Shown piece by piece: positions 1-8,236 of a stretch of DNA of 40,133 nt. This DNA comes from an uncultured Clostridia bacterium (GTDB lineage Bacteria; Bacillota; Clostridia; Oscillospirales; CAG-272). The DNA is taken from positions 1 to 40,133 of the forward strand of contig CALWQR010000009.1 of assembly GCA_944383705.1 (NCBI GenBank), in the 5' to 3' direction. How positions within the stretch are numbered: position 1 is the first letter of the stretch; each line of letters starts with the position of its first letter. The notes beneath the pieces were generated by a model. That model was not told where the DNA came from and searched no databases. It saw only the letters and a list, made by a program, of their open reading frames with translations. The translations under genes and the position numbers were made by a program.

Positions 1-315
1 GGACAAAAGCTAATATGTTACGTATGAATGCACCCATACTATTAAAAACCGGGCAACCCATGGCGGCTGTCCGGTTTCCTGATATGCAGGGCCAATCGCT
101 TTGTATGGCAAAAGGCCCTTATTTTTCGCTTACCTCCCCTGAAAAAGGGCTTCCCCGGCCGCTGCCCGCCGGCGGGACGCTGACATTGGCAACTTCCCAA
201 ATAGGCGGGCGGCGGCCGGGGAAGGTCTCGCCGGGGGAGGTTTGGAGGGACCGGCCTCTCCTTAAGAGGCGGGTCCCTCCAAGGTCTTCTCCAAGGTCTT
301 CCCCAACAGCGCGAC
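1..315 (+). repeat. Interspersed repeat, copy A (right half, cut by window start)
   Basis: This is the right part of the repeat family that recurs at 24472, 36594 and 39686. It holds the CCGG hairpin (about 45-78), a long inverted pair whose 21-nt arms at 150-170 and 204-224 pair throughout with one G.T wobble, and the terminal hairpin at 244-280 (GGAGGGACC / GGTCCCTCC with an inner CCTCT / AGAGG stem). It ends in shortened AAGGTCTTC units at 281-312. An open frame crosses it and joins the rhamnosidase gene, but the promoter and ribosome site of that gene lie downstream, so the repeat is treated as non-coding. Confidence 0.85.
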
Positions 316-374
316 AGATCGGAGACGGTTTTACGCAAAAAGGGGGACGATTTTCAGGTATTGGGGGGAATGTC

Positions 375-403
375 TTGACAGCGGGGGAATTTGCGTTTAC
401 AAT
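375..403 (+). promoter_or_regulatory. SigA promoter of the rhamnosidase gene
   Basis: TTGACA at 375-380 and TACAAT at 398-403 are separated by 17 bp. The predicted transcript starts near 410 and has a leader of about 50 nt before the ATG at 459. The promoter lies just after repeat copy A. Confidence 0.8.
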
Positions 404-458
404 ATGTTCCATAGCAAAGACAGAAAAAGGAACAGAAAAAGAAAAGGAGAGGATACCG

Positions 459-2570
459 ATGTTTCTCAAAGCCAGACCGATATTTCCTGCCGGGCAGAGC
501 GAGGAGCTCAACTGCCAGGCCGTATTCCGTGCCGAGGTGGGCCGGCTGGAGGGGACCGAGCTCCGGCTGACTGCGGCCGTATTTTACCGGGTGTTTATCA
601 ACGGGAGCTTTGCCGGCTTTGGCCCGGCGCGGGCGGCGGGCGGCTACGCACGTGTGGACGTGCTTCCCATGGACCGCTTTGCCGGGGCGGAGCGCAACGA
701 AATTGTCATCGAGGTAGCGGGCTACCACTGCCGGGCGCTTTCCACCGTCCTGCAGCCATCCTTTTTGCAGGCCGAGCTGTGCCGGGGGCAGCAGGTGCTT
801 GCCTGCACCGGGCAGGATTTTGAGGCGTGCATTTCCCCCCGCAGGCTGCAAAAGGTTGAGCGATACTCGGCGCAGCGGCACTTCGGAGAGGTCTGGGATC
901 TGTGCCAGCCTGTATTCCGGCCGCAGGACCTTTGCCGGACCGAAATCCTTTCCCCTGCGCCGGCTCTGCTGCCCCGCATGGCGCCCTATCCGGTCTATCG
1001 CGACGTCCACACGGCCGGCGCCGCATCCCGCGGGCGCCTGGTGTACGACGAAAAGCTGCCGTACCACACCGATTTCTACTCCTTCCCGATTACAGACCGC
1101 TGGGGCGGCTTTGCCCGGGAGGAAATCCCCTATCATCCCTACGAATGGCTCCAGCGTCACCGGCAGGAACGGTGCGGCGAGGCGGAAGCCTTCCCCCTGA
1201 CCCTGCACGCCGGAGACTATGTGATTGTGGATTTCGGGCAGATTGAAACCGGATTTTTCGGGCTGACCGCCCGGGCGCAGGACAAGGCCGACGCTGTGCT
1301 GGGATTCAGCGAGGACGGCTCCCCCGACGTCTTCGCCTTTACCGACATGCACGTACAGAACGTGATTGAATACCTGCTGCCGGCCGGCGAGCGGGTGCAG
1401 CCCCTGAGCTTTGAGCCCTATACCGCGCGCTATGCCATCTTCGCCGTGCGCAGCGGCAGCCTGGTGCTGGAATCCTTCGGCATGAAAGCGCTGGAGCACC
1501 CCGCCGTGGCGGTACAGGCACCTCCCACCGGCAGCCCGGGGCTGGACACCATCTGCCGCAGTGCCATCCGGACCTTTGCGCACAACGCGCTGGACATTTA
1601 CATGGACTGCCCCTCCCGCGAGCGCGCCGGGTGGCTGTGCGACTCTTATTTCACCGCGCAGACCGAATTTGCGCTGACCGGCCGGAGCGATACCGAGGAC
1701 GCCTTCCTGGAAAACTACCGGCTGTACCGCAGCACCGGCGAATACCCCGACGGCGTGCTGCCGATGTGCTACCCCTCCGACGCACAGGACAACCACAAAT
1801 TCATCCCGCAGTGGACCATGTGGTACATCCTGGAGCTGGAGCAATACCTCACGCTCCGCCGTCCGGACGCCGACCGCGAGGCCTTCCGCCCGAGCGTGGA
1901 GGGACTACTGCGCTTTTACCGGCAGTATGAAAACGCAGACGGCCTGCTGGAAAAGCTGCCGTCCTGGAACTTTGTGGAATGGAGCGTAGCCAACGACTGG
2001 ACGCAGGACGTCAGCTACCCCACCAATCTGCTCTACGCGCAGGTGCTGGAATGCGTCTGGCGGCTGTACGGAGACGAGGACTGCCTGCGCCGCAGCGCCG
2101 AGGTGCGCCGGACGGTGACCGAGCAGGCCTTTGACGGGACCGTTTTTTACGACCACGCCGTGCGCGGGGAGGACGGAAGGCTGACCCGCTGCCCCGACTG
2201 CTCGGAGGCCTGCCAGTATTACGCCATCCTGTTCGGAGGCATGGATATGAACGAGGCGCGCTGGGCCGCGCTGCGCCGGCTGGTGACCGGGCCGCTGGCG
2301 GGCGACCGCCAGGGCCTGCCCCTGCCGATGGCCGAAATCAACGCCTTTATCGGCGCGTACCTGCGGCTGCTTGCGCTGCTGAAGCTGAAGGAATACGACC
2401 TGACGCTGCGCGAAACCGAGCGTCTGTTCGGGCAGATGGGCATGGAAACCGGAACGCTGTGGGAGTACCGCCAGCGGCACGGCAGCCGTGACCACGGCTT
2501 TGCCTCCTTTGCCTATGTGGCCATCCGGGAGGCGCTGGACGGGCTGCAGCGGCAGAGACAAGCGCAATAA
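459..2570 (+). CDS. Alpha-L-rhamnosidase-like glycoside hydrolase (GH78 type, cytoplasmic)
   Basis: A 703-residue protein that probably hydrolyses terminal alpha-L-rhamnose or a related sugar from plant or glycan oligosaccharides. An N-terminal beta-sandwich part (about 1-340) is followed by an (alpha/alpha)6-barrel. The GH78-type motif DCPSRERAGW is at residues 383-392, and a C-terminal GTLWEY with W668/E669 is followed by SRDHGF, as in six-hairpin glycosidases. No signal peptide is seen, so it acts inside the cell on imported sugars. The frame is open back to base 15, but ATG 459 is chosen because AAAGGAGAGG sits 7 nt upstream and the promoter at 375-403 lies inside the longer frame. It is monocistronic with its own terminator. 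Substrate within the superfamily is uncertain. Confidence 0.82.
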   Translation: MFLKARPIFPAGQSEELNCQAVFRAEVGRLEGTELRLTAAVFYRVFINGSFAGFGPARAAGGYARVDVLPMDRFAGAERNEIVIEVAGYHCRALSTVLQPSFLQAELCRGQQVLACTGQDFEACISPRRLQKVERYSAQRHFGEVWDLCQPVFRPQDLCRTEILSPAPALLPRMAPYPVYRDVHTAGAASRGRLVYDEKLPYHTDFYSFPITDRWGGFAREEIPYHPYEWLQRHRQERCGEAEAFPLTLHAGDYVIVDFGQIETGFFGLTARAQDKADAVLGFSEDGSPDVFAFTDMHVQNVIEYLLPAGERVQPLSFEPYTARYAIFAVRSGSLVLESFGMKALEHPAVAVQAPPTGSPGLDTICRSAIRTFAHNALDIYMDCPSRERAGWLCDSYFTAQTEFALTGRSDTEDAFLENYRLYRSTGEYPDGVLPMCYPSDAQDNHKFIPQWTMWYILELEQYLTLRRPDADREAFRPSVEGLLRFYRQYENADGLLEKLPSWNFVEWSVANDWTQDVSYPTNLLYAQVLECVWRLYGDEDCLRRSAEVRRTVTEQAFDGTVFYDHAVRGEDGRLTRCPDCSEACQYYAILFGGMDMNEARWAALRRLVTGPLAGDRQGLPLPMAEINAFIGAYLRLLALLKLKEYDLTLRETERLFGQMGMETGTLWEYRQRHGSRDHGFASFAYVAIREALDGLQRQRQAQ

Positions 2571-2573
2571 CGC

Positions 2574-2624
2574 AAAAGGATGCTGCCTCAAATGCGGTTT
2601 GCATTTGAGGCAGCATCCTTTTTT
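2574..2624 (+). terminator. Intrinsic terminator of the rhamnosidase gene
   Basis: A perfect 20-bp stem (2576-2595 with 2601-2620) has a 5-nt loop and is followed by a T run. The arms contain CCTCAAATGC / GCATTTGAGG; the same core recurs in the hairpin at 26320-26374. It starts 3 nt after the stop codon. Confidence 0.93.
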
Positions 2625-2744
2625 CATTTCCCGGCGGGCGGATTCCCCGGAAGCAACCGGCCGGGGCGCGCTCCCGGACAGCCGGCCGGACCGCTGCGCA
2701 GCACCAAAAGCCGAAAGGAGCGCCGGGAAGGCCGACTCGGCCGA

Positions 2745-2800
2745 AAAACAGGCGCTGCCATCTGCCCGGAGCCGAGCGAACAAGGCAGCGCCTTTTTTTT
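2745..2800 (-). terminator. Bidirectional terminator, mainly for the LRR gene
   Basis: AGGCGCTGCC at 2750-2759 pairs with GGCAGCGCCT at 2784-2793. Read on the minus strand the stem is followed by TGTTTTT (2745-2749); read on the plus strand it is followed by eight T. It therefore can stop both the LRR gene transcript and read-through from the rhamnosidase side. Confidence 0.8.
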
Positions 2801-2825
2801 CGATGAACGGGGAGCGGCCCCGCCA

Positions 2826-4532
2826 TCAGTCCTCCTGCCGCCGCTCTGCACCGCGGGATTCGGCCTGCGGCAGCTCTTGCGGCGCGGGAGCAGCCTTTGC
2901 AGTTCCCTCCTCTGCCGCTCCGGGAGCCTCTCGGGAATCCTCGGCCGCGTCCGGAGAAGCATTGGCTGCATCCGGGGAGGCATCGGCTGCGTCCGGCACC
3001 TGCGGCGGTCCGTCCGGGGCGGGGTGCGGCGCGGCGCTTCTGCGGCGCAGCTGCCGCAAACGCTGCCGGATTTCCTGCCGCAGCTCGATTTTCCGGTCTT
3101 CCGGCGTATCCGAGGAGGCCAGCTCGGCAAACAGCAGCGATATTTCCAGCTCACTGTGATAAATCATCTGCGCGCGCGCAGGCACCCGCCAGCGCTCACG
3201 CTTGCGGCCCGGGAACAGCAGCCCGTCCGGAACCACCAGCACCTCCAGCGCCGTACAGCCGGCAAAGGCGCCGACGCCGATCCATGCCCGGCGGTTCGGC
3301 AGCAGCACGGTATCCAGCCAGTAGCAATCGGCAAAGGCCCGCTCCCCAATTGAGCAAAGCGTGGACGGCAGACTGACAGACACCAGCGCGCACTCGGCAA
3401 AGGCGGAGTCGCCCAGGCGCTCCAGATTCCGTGGGACATGCACCGATTCCAGCGCAATGCAGCGCTCAAAGGCGCGCTCCCCCATCCAACGGATGCCGTC
3501 CGGCAGACGGATTTCCTTGAGCGACAGACAGGCGCGGAAGGTTTCGGCCTCCAGCGCCGTCAGTCCCTCGCTCAGCGTCACCGACCGCAGACCGGTGCAG
3601 TATGCAAACGCGCCCTTGCCAATGGCGGTCACACCCGCCGGCAGCGAGAGCTCCTGCAGGGCCGCGCAGTGCAGAAAGCAGCCCTGACCGATGCGCGTGA
3701 GCGCCGCCGGCAGCTGCAGCCGGGCAAGGCTTTTGCAGTCGCAGAACGCATAGTCGCCAAAGGCTGTGACGGTGTCCGGCAGCTGCACCTCCTCCAGCGC
3801 CTCGCAGCAGGAAAACAGATGGTTGCCAAGATAGCGCACCCGCTGCGGAATGCGGAAGGAACGCAGCGCGCGGCACTCGCTCAGCGCACCGCGCCCGATA
3901 TAGGTCACGGTCTGCGCCAGCGGCAGCTCCTCCAGCGCGCCGCACTGGGCAAACGCATAGCTCCCCACGGTCTGGATTCCCTCCGGGACGGTCACCCGGC
4001 GCAGCGAATGGCAGCGGAAAAAGGTGCTGCGGTGAATGGCGGTCAGGGTCTCTGGCAGGGCGACCTCCTCCAGGGCCTCACAGCCCGCAAAGGCAAAGCC
4101 CCCCAGGTGCTGCAGCTCGGCCGAAAGGCAGACCTTTTTCAGCGCGGCGCAGTCCTGGAACGCCCCCACGCCGACCGAATAGACCGAGCGCGGCAGCAGC
4201 ACGGCAGAAAGCGACCGGCAGCCACGAAAGGCATAATCCCCGATCTCCCGCAGCCCCGAGGGCATGGCGACCCGGCGGAGCCGGACGCAGTCCCGGAAGG
4301 CCCCGGCATGAATGGAGGTCACGTTCCTGCCCAGCGCCAGGTCGGTCAGCCGGCGGCAACCGCGAAAGGCGTCGGCGGCGATGGTGGTGACATAATCCGG
4401 CACCGCAAGCTCGGTCGCGTCGCCAAAATAGCGCACCAGCTCCCCGTTGCGGATTTCGCAATGCCGCAGACCGGCGCCGCCGGCCGTTTCGGTCCCCCGT
4501 GTCATCTGCTGCTTTTCCATCATTCCATCCAT
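2826..4532 (-). CDS. BspA-type leucine-rich-repeat protein (LRR_5), no secretion signal
   Basis: A 568-residue protein with about 17 consecutive BspA-like repeats of about 23 residues, each with a phenylalanine/cysteine core (FRGC, FRDC, FAGC, FADC and so on), covering residues 35-430. A C-terminal tail from about 495 is rich in Ala, Pro, Asp and Glu. Family members are usually exported and bind host or cell-surface proteins, but no signal peptide, membrane segment or sorting motif is visible here, so a cytoplasmic protein-binding role is inferred. Three in-frame ATGs compete: the first (4532) is only 1 nt from AGGAG, so the fourth codon (ATG 4523) is the better-spaced start. It lies 60 bp behind the flotillin gene, with a strong hairpin between, and probably shares its promoter. 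Confidence 0.85.
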   Translation of the reverse strand: MDGMMEKQQMTRGTETAGGAGLRHCEIRNGELVRYFGDATELAVPDYVTTIAADAFRGCRRLTDLALGRNVTSIHAGAFRDCVRLRRVAMPSGLREIGDYAFRGCRSLSAVLLPRSVYSVGVGAFQDCAALKKVCLSAELQHLGGFAFAGCEALEEVALPETLTAIHRSTFFRCHSLRRVTVPEGIQTVGSYAFAQCGALEELPLAQTVTYIGRGALSECRALRSFRIPQRVRYLGNHLFSCCEALEEVQLPDTVTAFGDYAFCDCKSLARLQLPAALTRIGQGCFLHCAALQELSLPAGVTAIGKGAFAYCTGLRSVTLSEGLTALEAETFRACLSLKEIRLPDGIRWMGERAFERCIALESVHVPRNLERLGDSAFAECALVSVSLPSTLCSIGERAFADCYWLDTVLLPNRRAWIGVGAFAGCTALEVLVVPDGLLFPGRKRERWRVPARAQMIYHSELEISLLFAELASSDTPEDRKIELRQEIRQRLRQLRRRSAAPHPAPDGPPQVPDAADASPDAANASPDAAEDSREAPGAAEEGTAKAAPAPQELPQAESRGAERRQED

Positions 4533-4548
4533 ACTCCTGTGATTTGGT

Positions 4549-4579
4549 GCCCGCCCGCGGCCGGCGGCCGCGGGCGGGC
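4549..4579 (-). other. Perfect 14-bp hairpin between flotillin and LRR genes
   Basis: GCCCGCCCGCGGCC (4549-4562) pairs perfectly with 4566-4579 around a 3-nt loop. There is no T run on either side, so it is more likely an mRNA-stability or partial-attenuation element within a flotillin-LRR transcript than a full terminator. Confidence 0.6.
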
Positions 4580-4592
4580 TGTACGGGGCGGG

Positions 4593-6014
4593 TCAGTCGC
4601 CGGCCCCCTCGGACGGCTGGCCGCTCTTCTGCGCGGCGGCAACCGCCCGTCCTCCGGCCACGCCAGAGAGAATGGCGCCGATGTCGATGCCGGTGGCCTG
4701 CTTCAGGCCCTCCACCACCTGGTTGGCGCTGTTCATCACGTCCTTGATCATACGGGTGGAGTTCCCGTCCCCGTACATCACAATCTTGTCGGTCTGCGCC
4801 AGCGGCGCGGCGGCGCCGCGCACCACCTCGGGCAGGGCGCTCAGATACATCTCGAGCACCGAGGCCTCGCCCATCTTCTTCTGGGCCTCGGCCTTGCGCT
4901 CGATGGCCTCTGCCTCGGCCAGCCCCTTGGCGCGGATACCCTCGGCCTCCTGCTCCATGGCATAGCGCAGTGCCTCGGCCTCGGCCTTTTTGGCCTCGGC
5001 CTCCTGCATCATGCGGTACTTCTGAGCCTCGGCCTCCCGCTGGCTCTTGGCCAGCTCGGCGGCCGCCTGCTGCTCGGCCTGATACTTCATGGCGTCGGCC
5101 TGCTTGCGGATTTCGGCGTCCAGCTGCCGCTCGCGCAGGGCAATGTCCTTCTCGGCCAGCTCGGCCTCCTTTTCACGCCGGGCAATGTCGGCGTTGACCT
5201 TGGTGACCTCGATGGTCTTTCTCTGGATTTCCTGCTCGATGGAATATGCCGCGTCGGCCTCGGCGCGCTTGCTCTCGGAGCGCACCTTCATGTCGGCCTG
5301 CTGCACGGCCAGCTCGGCGTTCTGCTCGGCCACCTTCTTTTCGGCCTCCACGCGCACGGCGTTGGCCTCCTCCTGTGCGTTGGAGGTGGCAATGGCAATG
5401 TCTCTTTGCGCGTTCGCCTTGGCAATCTGCGCGTTTTTGCGGATCTGCTCGACGTTGTCGATACCCATGTTCTCAATGGTTCCCGCGGCGTCCTTGAAGT
5501 TCTGGATGTTGAAGTTGACCACCTCAATGCCCAGCTTCTCCATATCCGGCACCACGTTCTCGGTGATTTTTTTGGCAACGCCCTGCCGGTCCTGCACCAT
5601 TTCCTTCAGTCCGACCGAGCCGACAATCTCACGCATGTTGCCCTCGAGCACCTGGGTGACCAGGGTAATCAGCTCGGCCTGCTTGAGGTTGAGCAGCGCC
5701 TCGGAGGCGCGCTCGAGCAGCGCGGGGTCAGAGGAAATTTTGATGTTTGCCACACCATCCACGGTCACGTTGATGAATTCGTTGGTCGGCACGGCTTCGC
5801 TGGTTTTGACGTCCACCTGCATCACGCGCAGAGAGAGCTTATCCACGCGGGTAAAGAACGGCAGACGCCAGCCGGCGTGCCCGATCAGAATCCGTTTCTT
5901 CCGTACGCCCGAGATGATGTAGGCGGTGTCGGGCGGCGCTTTGAGATAACCGATGATGAACAGAATCAGAAGCACTCCCGCAGCGACAAGAGCGGCAATG
6001 GTCCAGGGTTGCAT
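4593..6014 (-). CDS. floT: Flotillin-like SPFH/band-7 membrane scaffold protein
   Basis: A 473-residue flotillin. A single N-terminal hydrophobic segment (about 5-24) is followed by the SPFH/PHB domain (about 25-200) and a long Ala/Glu/Lys-rich coiled coil (about 190-380) with repeated EAE and AEA segments, then a Gly/Ala-rich tail. Flotillins oligomerise on the inner face of the membrane and organise signalling and cell-wall enzymes. The start is supported by AGGAGG 10 nt upstream. The usual NfeD/YuaF partner gene is not adjacent; instead an LRR protein follows in the same direction. A very strong SigA promoter with a 16-bp palindrome next to the expected start of transcription lies upstream. 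Confidence 0.92.
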   Translation of the reverse strand: MQPWTIAALVAAGVLLILFIIGYLKAPPDTAYIISGVRKKRILIGHAGWRLPFFTRVDKLSLRVMQVDVKTSEAVPTNEFINVTVDGVANIKISSDPALLERASEALLNLKQAELITLVTQVLEGNMREIVGSVGLKEMVQDRQGVAKKITENVVPDMEKLGIEVVNFNIQNFKDAAGTIENMGIDNVEQIRKNAQIAKANAQRDIAIATSNAQEEANAVRVEAEKKVAEQNAELAVQQADMKVRSESKRAEADAAYSIEQEIQRKTIEVTKVNADIARREKEAELAEKDIALRERQLDAEIRKQADAMKYQAEQQAAAELAKSQREAEAQKYRMMQEAEAKKAEAEALRYAMEQEAEGIRAKGLAEAEAIERKAEAQKKMGEASVLEMYLSALPEVVRGAAAPLAQTDKIVMYGDGNSTRMIKDVMNSANQVVEGLKQATGIDIGAILSGVAGGRAVAAAQKSGQPSEGAGD

Positions 6015-6042
6015 AATGTGATATCCTCCTGAAATGAGTTTT

Positions 6043-6058
6043 CGATACGGCCGTATCG
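6043..6058. promoter_or_regulatory. 16-bp perfect palindrome at the flotillin transcription start
   Basis: CGATACGGCCGTATCG is a perfect palindrome located 7 bp downstream of the flotillin -10 box, over the expected +1 site. It could be a repressor operator or a 5'-end RNA hairpin. Confidence 0.6.
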
Positions 6059-6065
6059 TGTTTAT

Positions 6066-6094
6066 ATTATATCACGCAGTCGTGTGATTGTCAA
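6066..6094 (-). promoter_or_regulatory. SigA promoter of the flotillin gene
   Basis: On the minus strand TTGACA (6089-6094) and TATAAT (6066-6071) are both perfect consensus hexamers with a 17-bp spacer. An imperfect inverted pair ATCAC/GTGAT lies within the spacer. Confidence 0.9.
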
Positions 6095-6123
6095 TAGGTT
6101 TCCGATGATTTTTTTGAATTTTT

Positions 6124-7062
6124 TTATTCTTCGGTCATTCCCATCTGCTTCATCATTTTTTTGTTGAACTCCAGCGCGGTGTTATAGCCCATGCGCTTCT
6201 GGCGGTTGTTCATTGCGGCAATCTCCAGAATGATGGCAAGATTTCGCCCCGGACGGACCGGCACCGTAACCGAAGGAATGTTGATGCCGAGGATGTTGAT
6301 GCTCTCCTCCTCCATACCGAAGCGCTCGTACATCTTGCCCTCCACCCAGTTTTCGAGCTGAATGACCAGGTCAATGCGCTCGGTCTCCTTGATGGCGCCC
6401 ATACCGAACAGGCGGCGCACGTCTACAATGCCGATACCGCGCAGCTCCACGTAATGGCGGATCATCTCGGGAGCGGAGCCGACCAGGGTCTTCTCGGACA
6501 CCCGTTTGATTTCCACCGCGTCGTCGGCAATCAGCCGGTGCCCTCTTTTGACCAGCTCGATGGCGGTCTCGCTTTTCCCCACTCCGCTGTCCCCCAGCAG
6601 CAGCAACCCCTCGCCGTACACCTCTACCAGTCCGCCGTGCCGGGTGATACGCGGTGCCAGATGATTGTTGAGCGAGGCAATCAGGCTGGACATGATGGGG
6701 CTGGTTTTGACCGGGGTGCGCAGCACCGGCACCTGCTCCCGGCGGGCGCGCTCCACCAGCGCATCGTCCACCGGCAGTCCCGTGGTGTACAGGATGGCCA
6801 CCGGGTGGGCGTCCACCAGCTTTTGCAGCATCACGCGCTTGGTGCTGGGCTCAATTGATTGCAGATACTGGGTTTCGGCCTTGCCAATCAGCTGGATGCG
6901 GTCGGCGTCAAACACCCCGTAAAAGCCTGCCAGCGCAAGGCCGGGGCGGTTGACCTCCGGGGTTTCAATCATGATGTCCTCGTAGTTCTCGGGTCTGACA
7001 ATGATTTCAAAATGAAATTCCTCCGCAATGGCGGAAAGGGCAATGCGGTATGTTTTTTTCAT
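6124..7062 (-). CDS. hprK: HPr kinase/phosphorylase
   Basis: Phosphorylates and dephosphorylates HPr on its regulatory serine, setting carbon catabolite repression in Gram-positive bacteria. From the chosen start the protein has 312 residues: N-terminal HprK domain (1-125), then the kinase domain with His142, Walker A GDSGVGKS (157-164), the acidic pair Asp180/Asp181 and the family signature LEIAAMNNRQKRMGYN near the C-terminus. The frame opens at a TTG (7086), but ATG 7062 matches the family N-terminus MKKTYRIAL and the TTG has no ribosome site; AGGAG lies 14 nt before the ATG, which is long. HPr itself is not in the window. The gene ends about 30 bp before the flotillin promoter. Confidence 0.96.
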   Translation of the reverse strand: MKKTYRIALSAIAEEFHFEIIVRPENYEDIMIETPEVNRPGLALAGFYGVFDADRIQLIGKAETQYLQSIEPSTKRVMLQKLVDAHPVAILYTTGLPVDDALVERARREQVPVLRTPVKTSPIMSSLIASLNNHLAPRITRHGGLVEVYGEGLLLLGDSGVGKSETAIELVKRGHRLIADDAVEIKRVSEKTLVGSAPEMIRHYVELRGIGIVDVRRLFGMGAIKETERIDLVIQLENWVEGKMYERFGMEEESINILGINIPSVTVPVRPGRNLAIILEIAAMNNRQKRMGYNTALEFNKKMMKQMGMTEE

Positions 7063-7236
7063 CTGATTCCGTCCGTCTCCTCTCAATCGGTGTTCGATAT
7101 GTATATTGTATCATAAAATGCGCCGAAAGAAAATAGTTTTCCGAAAAATCGGTGTGATTTTTCCTCATATTCACAAATCCGCAACAAGTATCCTGTATAA
7201 TGAATACTGCCATTCTGTTTTTCCGGAGAGATCAGC
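7063..7236. promoter_or_regulatory. Divergent promoter region of hprK and the foldase lipoprotein gene
   Basis: AT-rich 170-bp region. On the plus strand a consensus TATAAT at 7196-7201 serves the gene at 7237, without a clear -35 box. On the minus strand TACAAT (7105-7110) could serve hprK, again with a poor -35. GGAGAG 6 nt before ATG 7237 is the ribosome site. Confidence 0.45.
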
Positions 7237-8187
7237 ATGAAACACACCCTGAAAATCACCGCCCTGCTGCTTGCCGCATGGCTGCTTTTACTGACGGCAG
7301 GCTGCGCCGGCAACGCCGAGGAGCCCGTGGGAAGCTGCGGGCCGTATGAAATTCTGTACGAGGAGCTGCGCTACCATACCCTGCGCTGCCGAGACGAGAA
7401 TCCCGGGTACACCGAGGAAGAGCTGCAGGCCGCCGTAAAGCAGGCCCTGGCCGAGCAGTATGCCGTGCTGGAGCTGGCGGCCGAATATCTGCCCGACCGC
7501 AGCCCCGAGAGCGAGAGTATGCAGGCGCTGGTGGAGGAAGCGATTGCCGGCGCGAAGGAATCGATGGGCGGCAAATCCGCCTTCAAAGACTATCTTGAGC
7601 AGAGCTACCTGACCGAGCACCTGATGCGCCGTCTGCTGGCCATCACCCAGATGGAAATCGAGCTGGAAAACCGGCTGTTTGCCGGAACCGAGCTGGAGGA
7701 TGAGGAGGCCATGCTGGCCTGGCTGGACGACGGGAACTACGTGCGGGTGCGCAGAATCAGCCTGCCGCTGACCGACGCCGACGGGAATCCGATGCGGGAG
7801 CAGGCCGAGGCGCTGCGCCTGGAGCTGATGAACGCCCACGGAGCCGCCCCCGACAGCCTCATCACCCCCGCGCTGACGGCGGCGGGCGTGGAGTGCGCGC
7901 CGGCCGAATTCCTGTTCCGCGGGCTGGCGGACGAGCAGCTGACCGACGCGGCGCTGGCTCTGTTTGCGGTCGGGGACGTGAGCGGGGTGCTGGAAACCGC
8001 GGAGGGCTACTGCATCCTGGTGCGCGTGGAGGACGACCGCGAAACCCTGGAGGAGTATCAGCTCCCCGACATTCTGGACCGCTACCGCGCCGAGCGCATG
8101 GAGGAGCTGATTGCCACAGCCGCCGCGGAGCTCAGCGTCAGCTGGAACGAATACGGCAGCGGGCTGCTGCTGACCGGGCTGGAATGA
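7237..8187 (+). CDS. Lipoprotein of the SurA/PrsA peptidyl-prolyl isomerase type
   Basis: A 316-residue exported lipoprotein: Lys near the N-terminus, hydrophobic stretch 8-20 and lipobox LTAGC with the acylated cysteine at position 23. The body is charged and helical (about 45-180, resembling the SurA_N chaperone domain), followed by a region (about 165-290) that has the layout of a parvulin domain (VRVRRISLPLTDADG, then FRGLADEQLTDAALALFAVGDVSGVLETAEGYCILVRVEDD). This suggests an extracellular foldase that helps secreted proteins fold. Whether isomerase activity is retained cannot be told by eye. The next gene starts 49 bp downstream with a strong ribosome site and is probably co-transcribed. 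Confidence 0.72.
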   Translation: MKHTLKITALLLAAWLLLLTAGCAGNAEEPVGSCGPYEILYEELRYHTLRCRDENPGYTEEELQAAVKQALAEQYAVLELAAEYLPDRSPESESMQALVEEAIAGAKESMGGKSAFKDYLEQSYLTEHLMRRLLAITQMEIELENRLFAGTELEDEEAMLAWLDDGNYVRVRRISLPLTDADGNPMREQAEALRLELMNAHGAAPDSLITPALTAAGVECAPAEFLFRGLADEQLTDAALALFAVGDVSGVLETAEGYCILVRVEDDRETLEEYQLPDILDRYRAERMEELIATAAAELSVSWNEYGSGLLLTGLE

Positions 8188-8236
8188 CGCCGGCGCCGGC
8201 AGGCAGGCGCCGAACCCGAGGAAAGGAGGACAGGCC

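Noticed and set aside
388..401. Possible catabolite-responsive element over the rhamnosidase -10 box
   Set aside because: Three mismatches to the cre consensus, including conserved positions; too weak although hprK is present.
15..458. N-terminal extension of the rhamnosidase through repeat copy A
   Set aside because: A consensus promoter (375-403) and a good ribosome site lie inside the extension, and the extra residues are repeat-encoded.
3438..6032. 864-codon open frame on the plus strand
   Set aside because: Antisense to the LRR and flotillin genes, whose products are clearly recognised; its translation is low-complexity His/Gln/Leu-rich, as is usual opposite GC-rich genes.
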